64,000 bases of DNA from Pseudomonas psychrophila HA-4 (GTDB lineage Bacteria > Pseudomonadota > Gammaproteobacteria > Pseudomonadales > Pseudomonadaceae), in NCBI RefSeq assembly GCF_000282975.1, contig NZ_ALJC01000090.1:1-64000 (forward strand), given 5' to 3'. Position 1 is the first letter of the stretch. The number at the start of each line of letters is the position of its first letter. Below, in pieces: positions 42,683 through 53,992 of the stretch. A program made the position numbers and the translations under genes. Under the pieces are notes generated by a model, which was not told the DNA's origin, did no database searches, and saw only the letters and a list, made by a program, of their open reading frames with translations.

Positions 42683-45436
42683 ATGTTTGCGCCTTTGTTA
42701 AAGAAACTTTTTGGAAGCAAGAACGAGCGCGAAGTTAAACGCATGCTCAAGACGGTACAGGTCGTCAATGCCTTCGAAGAGCAAATGGTTGCTCTGAGCG
42801 ATGAGCAATTGCGCGCCAAGACCGAAGAGTTGAAGGCCCGCATAGCTAAAGGTGAGACCCTCGATCAATTGCTGCCTGAAGCCTTCGCGGTCTGCCGTGA
42901 AGCGGGTAAGCGCGTCATGGGCATGCGCCACTTTGACGTACAGTTGATCGGTGGCATGACCTTGCACGAAGGCATGATCGCAGAGATGCGTACCGGTGAA
43001 GGTAAGACCTTGGTAGCCACCCTCGGGGTTTACCTCAATGCATTGTCTGGCAAGGGCGTGCATGTGGTAACCGTGAACGACTACCTGGCTCGTCGTGATG
43101 CCAACTGGATGCGTCCGCTCTACGAGTTTCTGGGCCTGACGGTCGGCGTTGTCACGCCGTTCCAGCCGCCTCAAGAAAAGCGTGAAGCCTACGCCGCCGA
43201 CATCACCTACGGCACCAACAACGAGTTTGGTTTCGATTACCTGCGCGACAACATGGCTTTCAGCATGGAAGAAAAATTCCAGCGCGAGCTTAACTTTGCA
43301 GTGATCGACGAAGTCGACTCCATCCTGATCGACGAAGCCCGCACGCCGCTGATCATCTCGGGTCAGGCCGAAGATAGCTCCAAGCTGTACACCGAAATCA
43401 ACAAGCTGATCCCGCGCCTTGAACAGCACATCGAAGAAGTTGAAGGGGAGGTTACCAAGCCTGGCCACTTCACCATCGACGAGAAGACCCGTCAGGTCGA
43501 GCTGAACGAATCCGGTCACCAGTTTGTAGAAGACATGCTGACCCAGATCGGTCTACTCGCAGAAGGCGAAAGCCTTTACTCCGCACACAATCTGGGCCTC
43601 CTGACTCACGTTTACGCGGCACTGCGTGCGCACAAGCTGTTCCATCGCAACGTTGAATACATCGTTGAAGACGGTCAGGTATTGCTGGTCGACGAACACA
43701 CTGGCCGTACCATGCCGGGTCGTCGTCTATCTGAAGGCTTGCACCAGGCGATTGAAGCCAAAGAAGGCCTGAACATTCAGGCAGAGAGCCAGACCCTGGC
43801 ATCGACTACCTTCCAAAACTACTTCCGTCTGTACAACAAGCTGTCCGGCATGACCGGTACCGCTGATACCGAAGCATTCGAATTCCACCAGATCTATGGT
43901 CTGTCGGTGATGGTTATCCCGCCGAACAAGCCGCTGGCGCGTAAAGACTACAACGACTTGGTGTTCCTGACCGCGGACGAGAAGTACGCGGCGATTGTGG
44001 CTGACATCAAAGACTGCATGACCAAAGGTCGTCCAGTGTTGGTGGGTACAGCGACGATTGAAACCTCTGAGCACATGTCCAACCTGCTGAATCAGGAAGG
44101 TATTGAGCACAAGGTTCTGAACGCTAAGTTCCACGAAAAAGAAGCTGAAATCATTGCGCAGGCCGGTCGTCCAGGCGCGCTGACCATTGCTACCAACATG
44201 GCCGGTCGTGGTACTGACATCCTGTTGGGCGGCAACTGGGAAGTTGAAGTTGCCTCGCTCGAAAACCCGACCCCCGAGCAAATTGCTCAGATCAAGGCCG
44301 ATTGGCAGAAACGTCACCAGCAAGTGCTGGAGTCGGGTGGTCTGCATGTCATTGCTTCCGAGCGTCATGAGTCGCGCCGTATCGACAACCAGTTGCGTGG
44401 TCGTGCCGGTCGTCAGGGCGATACCGGTTCGAGCCGTTTCTACCTGTCACTTGAAGACAGCCTCATGCGTATCTTCGCGTCTGATCGAGTGAAGAACTTC
44501 ATGAAAGCGCTGGGCATGCAGTCTGGCGAAGCGATTGAGCACCGTATGGTGACCAACGCGATCGAGAAGGCTCAGCGCAAGGTTGAAGGTCGCAACTTCG
44601 ACATTCGTAAGCAATTGCTGGAGTTCGATGACGTTAACAACGAACAGCGTAAAGTGATTTATCACATGCGTAACACGTTGCTGGCGGCTGACAATATCGG
44701 CGAAACCATTGCTGATTTCCGCAAAGATGTTCTCGACAGCACCGTTAGCGCGCACATTCCGCCGCAGTCGTTGCCAGAGCAGTGGGACATTGCAGGTCTG
44801 GAATCTGCCATCGAAAGCGGTTTTGGGGTGAAGTTGCCGGTCCAGCAATGGCTCGACGAAGACGATCATCTGTACGAAGAAACCTTGCGCGAGAAACTGC
44901 TGAACGAGTTGTTGGCGGCGTACAACGAGAAAGAAGAACAAGCGAGCCCGGAAGCCCTGCGTACGTTCGAGAAACAAATTGTGCTGCGTGTTCTGGACGA
45001 TCTGTGGAAAGACCACTTGTCGACCATGGACCACTTGCGTCACGGTATCCACCTGCGCGGCTATGCGCAGAAAAACCCGAAGCAAGAGTACAAGCGCGAG
45101 TCGTTCAACCTGTTCTCCGAGCTGCTTGACTCGATCAAGCGTGATTCGATCCGTGTGCTGTCCCATGTACAGGTTCGTCGCGAAGATCCGATCGAAGAAG
45201 AAGCCCGTCTGCGTCAAGAGGCTGAAAACTTGGCGGCACGCATGCAGTTCCAGCATGCCGAAGCGCCGGGCCTTGATCAGCCGCAAGCGTTGGCTGAAGT
45301 GCTTGAAGGCGCCGATGTGTCTGACGTGGTAACGGCTACCGAGCCTGCTCGTAATGAGCAGAAACTGGGTCGCAACGAGTTGTGCTACTGCGGCTCGGGC
45401 AAGAAATACAAACATTGTCACGGGCAAATCAACTAA
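42683..45436 (+). CDS. secA: SecA preprotein translocase ATPase
   Basis: A 917-aa motor protein of the Sec pathway. Walker A is [30 protein letters not shown] marks NBD1, [20 protein letters not shown] marks NBD2. The C-terminal zinc-binding tail [14 protein letters not shown], which binds SecB, is intact. The start [12 protein letters not shown] at 42683 is the conserved family start; a weak GGAAGA is upstream. It is followed by a factor-independent terminator at 45464. Confidence 0.97.
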   Translation: MFAPLLKKLFGSKNEREVKRMLKTVQVVNAFEEQMVALSDEQLRAKTEELKARIAKGETLDQLLPEAFAVCREAGKRVMGMRHFDVQLIGGMTLHEGMIAEMRTGEGKTLVATLGVYLNALSGKGVHVVTVNDYLARRDANWMRPLYEFLGLTVGVVTPFQPPQEKREAYAADITYGTNNEFGFDYLRDNMAFSMEEKFQRELNFAVIDEVDSILIDEARTPLIISGQAEDSSKLYTEINKLIPRLEQHIEEVEGEVTKPGHFTIDEKTRQVELNESGHQFVEDMLTQIGLLAEGESLYSAHNLGLLTHVYAALRAHKLFHRNVEYIVEDGQVLLVDEHTGRTMPGRRLSEGLHQAIEAKEGLNIQAESQTLASTTFQNYFRLYNKLSGMTGTADTEAFEFHQIYGLSVMVIPPNKPLARKDYNDLVFLTADEKYAAIVADIKDCMTKGRPVLVGTATIETSEHMSNLLNQEGIEHKVLNAKFHEKEAEIIAQAGRPGALTIATNMAGRGTDILLGGNWEVEVASLENPTPEQIAQIKADWQKRHQQVLESGGLHVIASERHESRRIDNQLRGRAGRQGDTGSSRFYLSLEDSLMRIFASDRVKNFMKALGMQSGEAIEHRMVTNAIEKAQRKVEGRNFDIRKQLLEFDDVNNEQRKVIYHMRNTLLAADNIGETIADFRKDVLDSTVSAHIPPQSLPEQWDIAGLESAIESGFGVKLPVQQWLDEDDHLYEETLREKLLNELLAAYNEKEEQASPEALRTFEKQIVLRVLDDLWKDHLSTMDHLRHGIHLRGYAQKNPKQEYKRESFNLFSELLDSIKRDSIRVLSHVQVRREDPIEEEARLRQEAENLAARMQFQHAEAPGLDQPQALAEVLEGADVSDVVTATEPARNEQKLGRNELCYCGSGKKYKHCHGQIN

Positions 45437-45463
45437 AGCCCGCTTCAACTGCTGAAACACCTG

Positions 45464-45495
45464 CGCCGCGACCGGCATTAGCCGTCGCGGCGTTT
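45464..45495 (+). terminator. intrinsic terminator after secA
   Basis: CGCCGCGAC-loop-GTCGCGGCGTTTTA: a 9-bp GC-rich stem (45464-45472 with 45484-45492) followed by TTTT, 27 bases after the secA stop. Confidence 0.85.
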
Positions 45496-45550
45496 TACCA
45501 TTGAATTCCCGCCCATTGGCGGAACTGTCATCTCTATTTAGGAGCGCGTC

Positions 45551-46768
45551 ATGGCTGTTGGTCTTGGTCCTTTGCCTACTTTGCACCCGGTGGCCGGTTT
45601 TGAGCTGGGCATCGCTTCAGCCGGTATCAAGCGTCCTGGGCGTAAGGATGTGGTGGTTATGCGCTGCGCTGAAGGTTCGAGCGTAGCCGGTGTGTTCACC
45701 TTGAATGCCTTTTGCGCCGCGCCGGTGATTTTGGCCAAACAACGTGTTCAGGGTGCTGTACGTTACCTGCTGACCAACACCGGCAATGCCAACGCCGGGA
45801 CCGGCGAGCCGGGTCTGGCCGCTGCTACCCGCACTTGCGCCAAACTGGCTGAACTGACTGGGGTGGACGCCAGCGCTGTACTGCCGTATTCCACCGGAGT
45901 GATTGGCGAGCCGCTGCCCGTTGAGAAAATCGAAGGCGCCCTGCAGGCGGCTCTGGACGATCTCTCTGAAAATAACTGGGCTGAGGCTGCCACCGGCATC
46001 ATGACGACCGACACCCTGCCTAAGGGCGCCAGTCGTCAGTTCGAGCATGAAGGCGTGACCATCACCGTGACCGGCATCAGCAAAGGTGCTGGCATGATTC
46101 GTCCGAACATGGCCACCATGCTGGGTTACATCGCGACCGACGCCAAGGTTTCGCGTGACGTGCTGCAAAACCTGCTGCTGGATGGCGCCAACAAATCGTT
46201 CAACCGCATCACTATCGATGGCGATACTTCGACCAACGACTGCTGCATGCTGATTGCCACCGGTAAAGCCGATCTGCCGCAAATCACTGAAGCCAGCGGC
46301 CCACTGTTCGCGGCCTTGAAGCAAGCCGTGTTTGAGGTGTGCATGGACGTGGCCCAGGCCATTGTGCGTGATGGCGAAGGCGCGACCAAGTTCGTGACTG
46401 TTGAAGTGAATGGTGGCGCAAACCACCAAGAATGCCTGGACGTGGGTTACACCGTGGCTCACTCGCCACTGATCAAGACCGCCCTGTTTGCTTCCGATCC
46501 GAACTGGGGCCGTATCTTGGCTGCCGTGGGCCGTGCCGGTGTACCTGAGCTGGATGTAAGCAAGATTGATGTGTTCTTGGGCGAAGTGTGCATTGCCAGC
46601 GGCGGCGCGCGCTCGGCCACTTACACCGAAGAACAAGGCTCGGCAGTCATGGCGCGTGAGGAAATCACGATCCGTATCGAGCTGGGCCGTGGCACTGCCA
46701 GCGAGACTATCTGGACCACTGATTTGTCCCATGAATACGTGAAAATCAACGCCGAATACCGCACGTAA
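45551..46768 (+). CDS. argJ: glutamate N-acetyltransferase / ornithine acetyltransferase
   Basis: A 405-aa ArgJ that moves the acetyl group from N-acetylornithine to glutamate in the arginine cycle, and may also use acetyl-CoA. The self-cleavage site lies in [16 protein letters not shown] (the Thr after MA becomes the new N-terminal nucleophile). The oxyanion region includes the early [15 protein letters not shown] segment. An AGGAG site precedes the ATG. It is alone between secA and the GST gene. Confidence 0.96.
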   Translation: MAVGLGPLPTLHPVAGFELGIASAGIKRPGRKDVVVMRCAEGSSVAGVFTLNAFCAAPVILAKQRVQGAVRYLLTNTGNANAGTGEPGLAAATRTCAKLAELTGVDASAVLPYSTGVIGEPLPVEKIEGALQAALDDLSENNWAEAATGIMTTDTLPKGASRQFEHEGVTITVTGISKGAGMIRPNMATMLGYIATDAKVSRDVLQNLLLDGANKSFNRITIDGDTSTNDCCMLIATGKADLPQITEASGPLFAALKQAVFEVCMDVAQAIVRDGEGATKFVTVEVNGGANHQECLDVGYTVAHSPLIKTALFASDPNWGRILAAVGRAGVPELDVSKIDVFLGEVCIASGGARSATYTEEQGSAVMAREEITIRIELGRGTASETIWTTDLSHEYVKINAEYRT

Positions 46769-46843
46769 TCAACGATCAGCCGGAGCGGGTTAGTCTCGTT
46801 CCGGCAGATCAGGTTTTCAACGGGCTGAAAAGGACGATCCACC

Positions 46844-47476
46844 ATGAGTTTTCACCTGATCATTGGCGACAAGTTGTATTCCTCTTGGTCTTTGCGTGGC
46901 GCGTTGGCGTTAGACCTTGCGGGTGTTTCGTACACCGAGCAGTTGATTAAACTGGAGCAGCCCGACACCCGTGCGCTGATCTTGCAGCATTCGGCAACGG
47001 GTAAAGTACCTTTGTTGAAGACGGAGCACGGAACCCTTGCTGATTCATTGGCGATTGCCGAATACCTGAATGAGCGTTTTCCGGGGGCTCAATTGTGGCC
47101 GGTGGACATTGCCGCGCGGGCTCAAGCGCGATCAGCGTGTGCGCAAATGCACAGCGGTTTTTTCGGCTTGCGCGCCAATTTGCCCTTTGACCTGAGTCGT
47201 GATCAGGCGCTCGTGCCGATGCCCGGTGACGCTCAAATCGATATCGACCGCCTGCTGGCTTTGTGGGCTGAATGCCGGGGTGTGGCGACTGAAAAGGGGC
47301 CTTATCTGTTTGGCCGTCTGAGCCTCGCGGATGCTTTTTTTGCGCCAGTGGCCGTGCGGCTGCGTACCTATCGTGTTGAATTGTCCGTTGAAGACCAAGC
47401 CTACATCGACGCCATTTACCAATGGCCGGCGTTTAAAGCCTGGCAACAGGCCGGATTAGAGGAAGTACAAAGGTGA
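46844..47476 (+). CDS. glutathione S-transferase family protein
   Basis: A 210-aa GST. The thioredoxin-like N-domain begins HLIIGDKLYSSWSLRGALAL with the catalytic Ser region SSWSLR, and continues with the glutathione-binding TGKVPLL and LADSLAIAEYLNERF. The helical C-domain follows. Substrate unknown. It overlaps the Nudix gene by 4 bases (GTGA), so the two are translated together. Synteny suggests PA4401. Confidence 0.9.
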   Translation: MSFHLIIGDKLYSSWSLRGALALDLAGVSYTEQLIKLEQPDTRALILQHSATGKVPLLKTEHGTLADSLAIAEYLNERFPGAQLWPVDIAARAQARSACAQMHSGFFGLRANLPFDLSRDQALVPMPGDAQIDIDRLLALWAECRGVATEKGPYLFGRLSLADAFFAPVAVRLRTYRVELSVEDQAYIDAIYQWPAFKAWQQAGLEEVQR

Positions 47477-48417
47477 AACGAGTTCATGTGGCTGCGGCCG
47501 TTATTCGTGGCGAAGGCGCCAAGGTGTTGATCGCTCGTCGCGCAGATACTCAGCATCAGGGCGGGCTCTGGGAGTTCCCTGGCGGCAAGGTCGAGGCAGG
47601 GGAAACGGTCGAAGCTGCATTAAGTCGTGAGCTGCAAGAAGAGCTGGGGATCATGGTTAACGCCGCCCGCCCGCTGATCAAGGTTCAACACGACTACCCG
47701 GATAAACAGGTGTTGCTGGATGTATGGGAAGTGTCGGATTTTAGTGGTCAACCCCATGGCGCAGAAGGTCAGCCCTTGGCGTGGGTTGCACCGCGAGATC
47801 TGCTTAATTACCAATTTCCGGCAGCCAATGCACCGATTGTTGTAGCGGCACGCTTGCCGGATCAGTACCTGATTACCCCGGATGGTCTGGAAACCCCAGA
47901 GCTGTTGCGCGGGTTGCAGAAGGCCATTGCCGGCGGTATCAAACTGGTTTCATTGCGTGCCCCCAATGGCTATGACCCTAAATACCGCGACTTGGCGGTG
48001 GATGCGACCGGGTTATGCGCGGGTAAGGCGCAGTTGATGCTCAAAGGCCCGCTGGAATGGCTGGGGGATTTTCCATCCGCAGGTTGGCATTTAACGGCTG
48101 CGCAATTGCGCAAATACGCACCTAAAGGCCGACCGTTGTCGAAAGACCGCTGGTTGGCCGCCTCGTGCCATAACGCTGAAGAGCTGGCGTTGGCTGAGCA
48201 AATGGATGTGGACTTCGTGACCTTATCGCCCGTACTCCCGACTCAAACTCACCCCGATACACCGCCTTTGGGTTGGGAAGAGGCGCAGCAGTTGATTGCC
48301 AACTTCAGTAAGCCGGTGTTTCTGTTGGGCGGGCTGAGTGCGGATGATCGTCAGCAGGCATGGAGCATCGGTGCGCAAGGCGTAGCGGGTATTCGTGCGT
48401 TCTGGCCGCAGGATTGA
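47473..48417 (+). CDS. Nudix hydrolase fused to a thiamine-phosphate-synthase-like domain
   Basis: A 314-aa fusion. Residues 1-130 are a MutT-type Nudix domain with the full Nudix box GGKVEAGETVEAALSRELQE-ELGI; this would clean 8-oxo-dGTP and related nucleotides. Residues about 135-314 resemble ThiE/TenI (GIKLVSLRAPNGYD, WLAASCHNAEELALAEQMDV, GGLSADD), probably without classical thiamine synthesis activity. The start is GTG at 47473, overlapping the GST stop. The same fusion occurs in PA4400. Confidence 0.9.
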   Translation: MKRVHVAAAVIRGEGAKVLIARRADTQHQGGLWEFPGGKVEAGETVEAALSRELQEELGIMVNAARPLIKVQHDYPDKQVLLDVWEVSDFSGQPHGAEGQPLAWVAPRDLLNYQFPAANAPIVVAARLPDQYLITPDGLETPELLRGLQKAIAGGIKLVSLRAPNGYDPKYRDLAVDATGLCAGKAQLMLKGPLEWLGDFPSAGWHLTAAQLRKYAPKGRPLSKDRWLAASCHNAEELALAEQMDVDFVTLSPVLPTQTHPDTPPLGWEEAQQLIANFSKPVFLLGGLSADDRQQAWSIGAQGVAGIRAFWPQD

Positions 48418-48429
48418 CAGGGCAGGGGC

Positions 48430-48535
48430 TCTAAGATCAAAAGATCGCGAGCAAGCTCGTTCCTACAGGGGCGGGCCTGATCCCTGTAGTCGCTGACGAG
48501 GTTCGAAGGCTGCGATCGGCTACGTAGCCGTCGTA
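48430..48535. repeat. two adjacent REP elements after the Nudix gene
   Basis: First AAGATCGCGAGCAAGCTCGTTCCTACAGG (TGTAGGAGCGAGC family, inverted), then TGTAGTCGCTGACGAGGTTC with GAAGGCTGCGATCGGCTACG (related to the 37980 family). They fill the gap before the convergent adenosyltransferase gene. Confidence 0.65.
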
Positions 48536-48542
48536 ACACAGC

Positions 48543-49124
48543 TCATTTGGCTGGCTTTGCTGCGGCCTGCCACAAGATTTCGGCAATCCCTTGACGTTTG
48601 GCAATCAGTCGCGCAGCGACAAACAGCAAATCTGATAGTCGGTTGATGTACGCCAATCCCACGCCCGCCAAAGGTTCCAGTGCATTCAGTTGCTGGCAGC
48701 GACGCTCAGCGCTGCGGGCCAGGCTGCGGCACACGTGGGCTTGGGCGATCAACGTAGAGCCGCCGGGCAGGATGAAATTCTCCAGCGGGCCCAGCTCTTC
48801 GTTCCACAGATCAATTGCCGCTTCAAGCCGCTCAACCTCGGCACTGTCGAGCGCCTGATACACCGGCATCGCCAGTTCTCCGCCCAGATCGAACAGCCGA
48901 TGCTGGCACGGCTCAAGCACTGTTATCAGCTCATTGAGTCCCGGGCACTTGAGGCCGTGCTCAGTGAGCCCGGCCAACAATAAGCCAAGCTGACTGTTCA
49001 GGGTGTCAACTTCGCCGATGGCCTCCACGCGAGGATGATCCTTGGGCACGCGTCGACCATCGCCCAGGCCGGTTTCGCCCTTGTCGCCTGTGCGGGTGTA
49101 GATCTTTGATAAGCGAAAGCCCAT
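48543..49124 (-). CDS. PduO-type ATP:cob(I)alamin adenosyltransferase
   Basis: A 193-aa PduO/CobA2-type enzyme that adenosylates cobalamin to coenzyme B12. The ATP-binding N-terminus IYTRTGDKGETGLGDGRRVP and the motifs AIGEVDTLNSQLG and HVCRSLARSAERRC followed by YINRLSDLLFVAAR are intact. It follows the histidine kinase gene with a 2-base gap, so both are co-transcribed. A chromosome of this genus may also carry cobO. Confidence 0.9.
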   Translation of the reverse strand: MGFRLSKIYTRTGDKGETGLGDGRRVPKDHPRVEAIGEVDTLNSQLGLLLAGLTEHGLKCPGLNELITVLEPCQHRLFDLGGELAMPVYQALDSAEVERLEAAIDLWNEELGPLENFILPGGSTLIAQAHVCRSLARSAERRCQQLNALEPLAGVGLAYINRLSDLLFVAARLIAKRQGIAEILWQAAAKPAK

Positions 49125-49126
49125 GT

Positions 49127-51163
49127 TTACAGTTCCATCGTGGTTGATTCGTGAGAGGGCAAAAGGTTGCTGGCCAAGGGTAGGCGCAAGGTAAAGCAGG
49201 TGCCTTGGCCAAGTGTGGATTGCACTTCCATCTGCCCTTTGTGGTTATTGGTGATGATGAAGTACGACACTGACAGGCCGAGCCCTGTGCCCTGGCCAAC
49301 CTCTTTTGTGGTGAAAAACGGCTCGAAAATGCGCTTGCGTACGTGTTCTGGCATGCCAACGCCGTTGTCTTCAACCTGTATTTCAGCCCAGGGTGGACTG
49401 AGTTTGGTGCGCAAAATGATGCGCCCCGGTTCCATGTTGGCTGAGCGCTGGTTAATCGCCTGCGCCGCGTTTTTCAGCAAGTTGAGCAGCACTTGCTCAA
49501 GTTCGTTAGGAATGCCAGGGACAGGGCCCAGTTGCGGGTCGAACTGGCGAATAATGGCGTGGCCCTTAAAGTCAAAGCCCAGCGCCAGATCAAAGTCATT
49601 ATTGGCAATATCCACCGCTTGTTCGATAAGTGCTGACAAGTCGCAGGGGCTCATTTGGCGATTGCTGCGCCGGCTGAAGCTGAGCATGTGGGTGACGATT
49701 TTTGCGGCGCGAGCCCCGGCTTGTTGTATACCGTCGAGCAATTGAGGGACTTCGCGGGCCTGTAAATACTGGCTGATGGCATCCAGGGTGATACCAATCT
49801 GTTCTGCTGTCTCAACGTTTTTCGGCAGTTCGTTAGACAAGCGTCGGCGAATGTTCTGCACGTTGTGCAGGATGGCGCCTAAGGGGTTGTTGATTTCGTG
49901 GGCCATCCCGGCTGCCAGCCCACCCACCGAGAGCATTTTTTCTGACTGCACCATCATGTCTTCCAGTGACAGGCGCTGGGTAATGTCATCGATGCGAATC
50001 ACCACACCTCGCCCGCCGCTGCCCGTCAGAGGGTAAAAGGTCAGGGCGTAGTGGCGGGCGTCTTCGCCCTGGCCCCAAGTCACGCGCTCGATTTTGACCA
50101 CCTGGTGATTTTCGATGGTGTCTTTGAGCTGTGGCAGAAAAGGCTTTAAGGGTTCAAAAGCGAGGTAGATCGGCTGACTCAGCGCCTCATCCAGTCTTGT
50201 CCCTGAGAGGGCGCTGGCTTCCTGATTCCATTGCGTCACGTAGAGCTGCTCATCTAGCGCGATCAAGGCGGATGGCATGGAGTCAATGATGCTGTTGAGG
50301 TAGTTCTGAAAGCCGGTCAACTTTTTCTCGATTTTGCCGCGAACCTGCACCTCCAATTCCAGTTTGCGATTGGTGTGACGGGTTTCCTCGGCCAGCGCTT
50401 GGGCCTGATCGTAGGCCGCCTGGGCTTCGTCTCTGGCACGTTTGAGTTCTTGTTCGCGAGCTTCGATGCGCGACAGCATGGTGTTGAAGGCTTCTGCCAA
50501 GCTGCCGATTTCGTCGTTGTTGCCCGGTGCTGCGCGTAACGCGTAGTTTTCTTCACGGGTAACCTGGCGAGACAGCTCTTCAAGGCGGTGGATGGGGTGG
50601 GTGACCAAGCGCTTGATTTGCCGCGAAACCACCAGCCACAGCAAAACGCTGAACACCAGAATCCCCAGGCTCGCCGTAAAGGTGCCGGTGTAAAACGCCG
50701 TGGGCAGTTCGCTGCTGGCCACAAGCAACAAATGCCCGAGAGGTTGATCGCCGTGGTGCAAACGTGTGACTTGGTGGCTGCGCAGTTCCGTCAGGCTCCA
50801 GGCTTCGATCTGGCGATAATGCTCTGGCAGCGGTAGGTGCTCGCCATGTTGCAGTTGCGCGATCAGGTTGCCGGAGCTGTCGTAAATAGCGGCGGCCCGT
50901 AACGGTGCATAACTGCCTATTTCATTGAGCAGGGCTTCAGCTTTTTCCGGCGAGTCCAGTGCTTGAGTAATAAGATCGGGGTTTGAGGACAGCCGCCCCA
51001 GTGTCTGCAAGGCTTGTGGTGCTGTGCTTTCGTGGGAGATCCAGTAGGCGGCGCTGATGAACGTGAAATTGGCCACCAGCAAAACGGTCGCCAATAACAT
51101 CAGAAGGGCCGCTAGCAACTTTTGGCCTACCGGAAGGTTTTCTAGGCGCTGGCGCAAGGGCAT
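49127..51163 (-). CDS. membrane-bound sensor histidine kinase (PAS, HAMP)
   Basis: A 678-aa sensor kinase. TM1 is at about 15-38, a periplasmic loop of about 115 residues follows, then TM2 near 160-178, HAMP, a coiled coil, a PAS domain (about 290-400), the HisKA box GLAAGMAHEINNPLGAIL and a C-terminal HATPase with GVGMPEHVRKRIFEPFFTTK, GQGTGLGLSVSY. The HEINNP motif is typical of NtrB/DctB-like kinases. No response regulator lies next to it here. Synteny suggests PA4398, a swarming-related kinase in P. aeruginosa; this is from memory. Confidence 0.88.
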   Translation of the reverse strand: MPLRQRLENLPVGQKLLAALLMLLATVLLVANFTFISAAYWISHESTAPQALQTLGRLSSNPDLITQALDSPEKAEALLNEIGSYAPLRAAAIYDSSGNLIAQLQHGEHLPLPEHYRQIEAWSLTELRSHQVTRLHHGDQPLGHLLLVASSELPTAFYTGTFTASLGILVFSVLLWLVVSRQIKRLVTHPIHRLEELSRQVTREENYALRAAPGNNDEIGSLAEAFNTMLSRIEAREQELKRARDEAQAAYDQAQALAEETRHTNRKLELEVQVRGKIEKKLTGFQNYLNSIIDSMPSALIALDEQLYVTQWNQEASALSGTRLDEALSQPIYLAFEPLKPFLPQLKDTIENHQVVKIERVTWGQGEDARHYALTFYPLTGSGGRGVVIRIDDITQRLSLEDMMVQSEKMLSVGGLAAGMAHEINNPLGAILHNVQNIRRRLSNELPKNVETAEQIGITLDAISQYLQAREVPQLLDGIQQAGARAAKIVTHMLSFSRRSNRQMSPCDLSALIEQAVDIANNDFDLALGFDFKGHAIIRQFDPQLGPVPGIPNELEQVLLNLLKNAAQAINQRSANMEPGRIILRTKLSPPWAEIQVEDNGVGMPEHVRKRIFEPFFTTKEVGQGTGLGLSVSYFIITNNHKGQMEVQSTLGQGTCFTLRLPLASNLLPSHESTTMEL

Positions 51164-51210
51164 GTGGATGACCGCATAAAGAAGAACGTGCCCGCAGAGT
51201 AGCGCGGGCC

Positions 51211-52185
<975 letters not shown>

Positions 52186-52268
52186 CTATAATGCCCGCGC
52201 ATTTTAACTGTCAGGCTAGGCGCGCTCCATCTGTGTTGTGCGCGCCCTTTATTAAGTGGAGAAATTAC

Positions 52269-52754
52269 ATGCCGTCGTTCGACGTGGTATCCGAACTGGA
52301 CAAGCACGAAGTCACCAACGCAGTCGAGAACGCCGTCAAGGAGTTGGACCGCCGTTATGACCTCAAGGGCAAAGGCAGTTTTGAGTTCAAAGAAAAAGAC
52401 CTCACGGTGAATATGACCGCAGAGGCGGATTTTCAGCTAGAAGCCATGATTGAGATCCTCAAGCTGGCTCTGGTCAAGCGCAAGATCGACGCGCAGTGCC
52501 TTGAAATCAAGGATGCATACGCGTCTGGCAAGTTGATGAAGCAGGAAGTTGTGCTCAAGGAAGGCATCGATAAAGAGCTGGCGAAGAAAATCGTTGCTCA
52601 CGTCAAGGACGCCAAGCTCAAGGTTCAAGCGGCCATTCAGGGCGAGCAGGTTCGCATCACCGGTAAGAAGCGTGATGACCTGCAAGAAGCGATTGCTGCG
52701 TTGCGCGCCAAGACCTTTGATTTGCCGCTGCAGTTCAATAACTTCCGCGACTGA
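52269..52754 (+). CDS. yajQ: YajQ-family nucleotide-binding protein
   Basis: A 161-aa protein ([20 protein letters not shown]...) with the YajQ/DUF520 double ferredoxin-like fold. It binds c-di-GMP in Xanthomonas and Pseudomonas relatives; it is also reported as an RNA-linked protein. The motif [18 protein letters not shown] is family-typical. ATG 52269 has GGAG 7 bases upstream; 26 in-frame upstream codons lack support. mscS follows 127 bases later. Confidence 0.93.
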   Translation: MPSFDVVSELDKHEVTNAVENAVKELDRRYDLKGKGSFEFKEKDLTVNMTAEADFQLEAMIEILKLALVKRKIDAQCLEIKDAYASGKLMKQEVVLKEGIDKELAKKIVAHVKDAKLKVQAAIQGEQVRITGKKRDDLQEAIAALRAKTFDLPLQFNNFRD

Positions 52755-52881
52755 TTACCGCCCGGGGAACCTGTGGCGATCATTGGCGTCCGATTTTTCT
52801 GGGCATGGCGTAAACGATTCAGCTGCTACGCTTGTTTTATCGTTTTTGCAGAATAAATGACGTTGTCGTGAGGAGAAATAA

Positions 52882-53724
52882 ATGGATTTGAACGCTGAAG
52901 TTGATCACTTGATCAAGGCCTCGCAGGCTTGGATTCCAATGATCATGGAGTACGGCAGTCGTGTGCTGCTTGCGCTTGTGACGCTGGCCATCGGCTGGTG
53001 GTTGATTAACCGGTTGACGGTGAAGCTGGGCCAATTGCTGGCATTGAGAAAAGCTGACCTGGCGTTGCAAGGTTTTATCAGCAGCCTGGTCAATATCATC
53101 CTCAAGGTGCTGTTGGTTGTCAGTGTCGCCTCGATGATCGGGATCCAGACCACCTCATTCGTGGCAGCTATCGGTGCGGCGGGTCTGGCCATCGGCTTGG
53201 CGTTGCAAGGCAGCCTTGCCAACTTTGCGGGTGGCGTGCTGATTCTGCTTTTCCGTCCGTTCAAGATCGGTGACTGGATTGAAGCGCAAAGCGTGAGCGG
53301 CACTGTCGATAGCATTCAGATCTTCCATACCGTGCTTCGTACCGGCGACAACAAAACCGTTATCGTGCCGAACGGCAACCTGTCCAACGGCATCATTACC
53401 AACTACAACCGTCAACCGACGCGCAAAGTGGTGTTTGATGTCGGTGTGGATTACGAGGCGGATTTGCAAAAAGTTCGCGAGGTTTTGCTGGCGCTGGCTG
53501 ATGATCCTCGCATCTTGAAAGAGCCTGCTCCGGTTGTGGTTGTGACCACGCTAGGTGAAAGTGCAATCACCATGTCGCTGCGTGTTTGGGTTAACACTCC
53601 AAACTACTGGGATGTCTTGTTCATGTTTAACGAGCATGCCCGTGATCGTTTAAAAGCAGAAGGTGTTGATATTCCATTTCCGCAACGCGTCATTCGTGTT
53701 GTCCAGGAAGTGTCTGCACAGTAA
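52882..53724 (+). CDS. mscS: MscS small-conductance mechanosensitive channel
   Basis: A 280-aa inner-membrane channel. Three membrane spans are at about 22-45, 62-85 and 92-120; the pore-lining TM3 has the Gly/Ala pattern AAIGAAGLAIGLALQGSLAN and then FAGGVLILLFRPFKIGDWIE. The cytosolic beta and alpha/beta domains follow (VPNGNLSNGIITNYNRQPTR). AGGAG precedes the ATG. It opens at high turgor to release solutes. A terminator follows at 53765. Confidence 0.95.
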   Translation: MDLNAEVDHLIKASQAWIPMIMEYGSRVLLALVTLAIGWWLINRLTVKLGQLLALRKADLALQGFISSLVNIILKVLLVVSVASMIGIQTTSFVAAIGAAGLAIGLALQGSLANFAGGVLILLFRPFKIGDWIEAQSVSGTVDSIQIFHTVLRTGDNKTVIVPNGNLSNGIITNYNRQPTRKVVFDVGVDYEADLQKVREVLLALADDPRILKEPAPVVVVTTLGESAITMSLRVWVNTPNYWDVLFMFNEHARDRLKAEGVDIPFPQRVIRVVQEVSAQ

Positions 53725-53764
53725 GTGTTAATTCGATAGCCTGCTATTGAAGAGGCATAAACAC

Positions 53765-53800
53765 ACAATTAAAGGGGCGTAGGCCTCTTTAATTGTTTTT
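53765..53800 (+). terminator. intrinsic terminator after mscS
   Basis: ACAATTAAAGGGGC-loop-GCCTCTTTAATTGTTTTTG: a long stem (one mismatch) followed by T-run, 41 bases after the mscS stop. Confidence 0.88.
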
Positions 53801-53917
53801 GATCTTTGAGTCAGGTTGTTAGTGACGAATCCCAGAGCAGTACGAGGAAAGTGATAATTACTCGCATTGGTATTTGTTAGTTAGCTTGCTATATATAAGA
53901 CTTTTTTGCGGGCAATA

Positions 53918-53955
53918 AAAAACCACGCACCTGTATAGGGTGCGTGGTTTTTGCT
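53918..53955 (-). terminator. intrinsic terminator after the OprD-family gene
   Basis: Minus strand: AAAAACCACGCACC-loop-GGTGCGTGGTTTTTTATTGC, a 9-10-bp stem with T-run, 38 bases after the porin stop. It also works in the other direction. Confidence 0.92.
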
Positions 53956-53992
53956 AAACAACGTGTTTGTAAAGGTTGCCCTAAGGCTGCAA

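Noticed and set aside
44447..46732. Two long open frames opposite secA and argJ
   Set aside because: Both mirror well-conserved genes and show no protein features.
13337..48535. Repeated palindromes considered as a CRISPR array
   Set aside because: They are scattered, unequal REP elements without regular spacers or cas genes.
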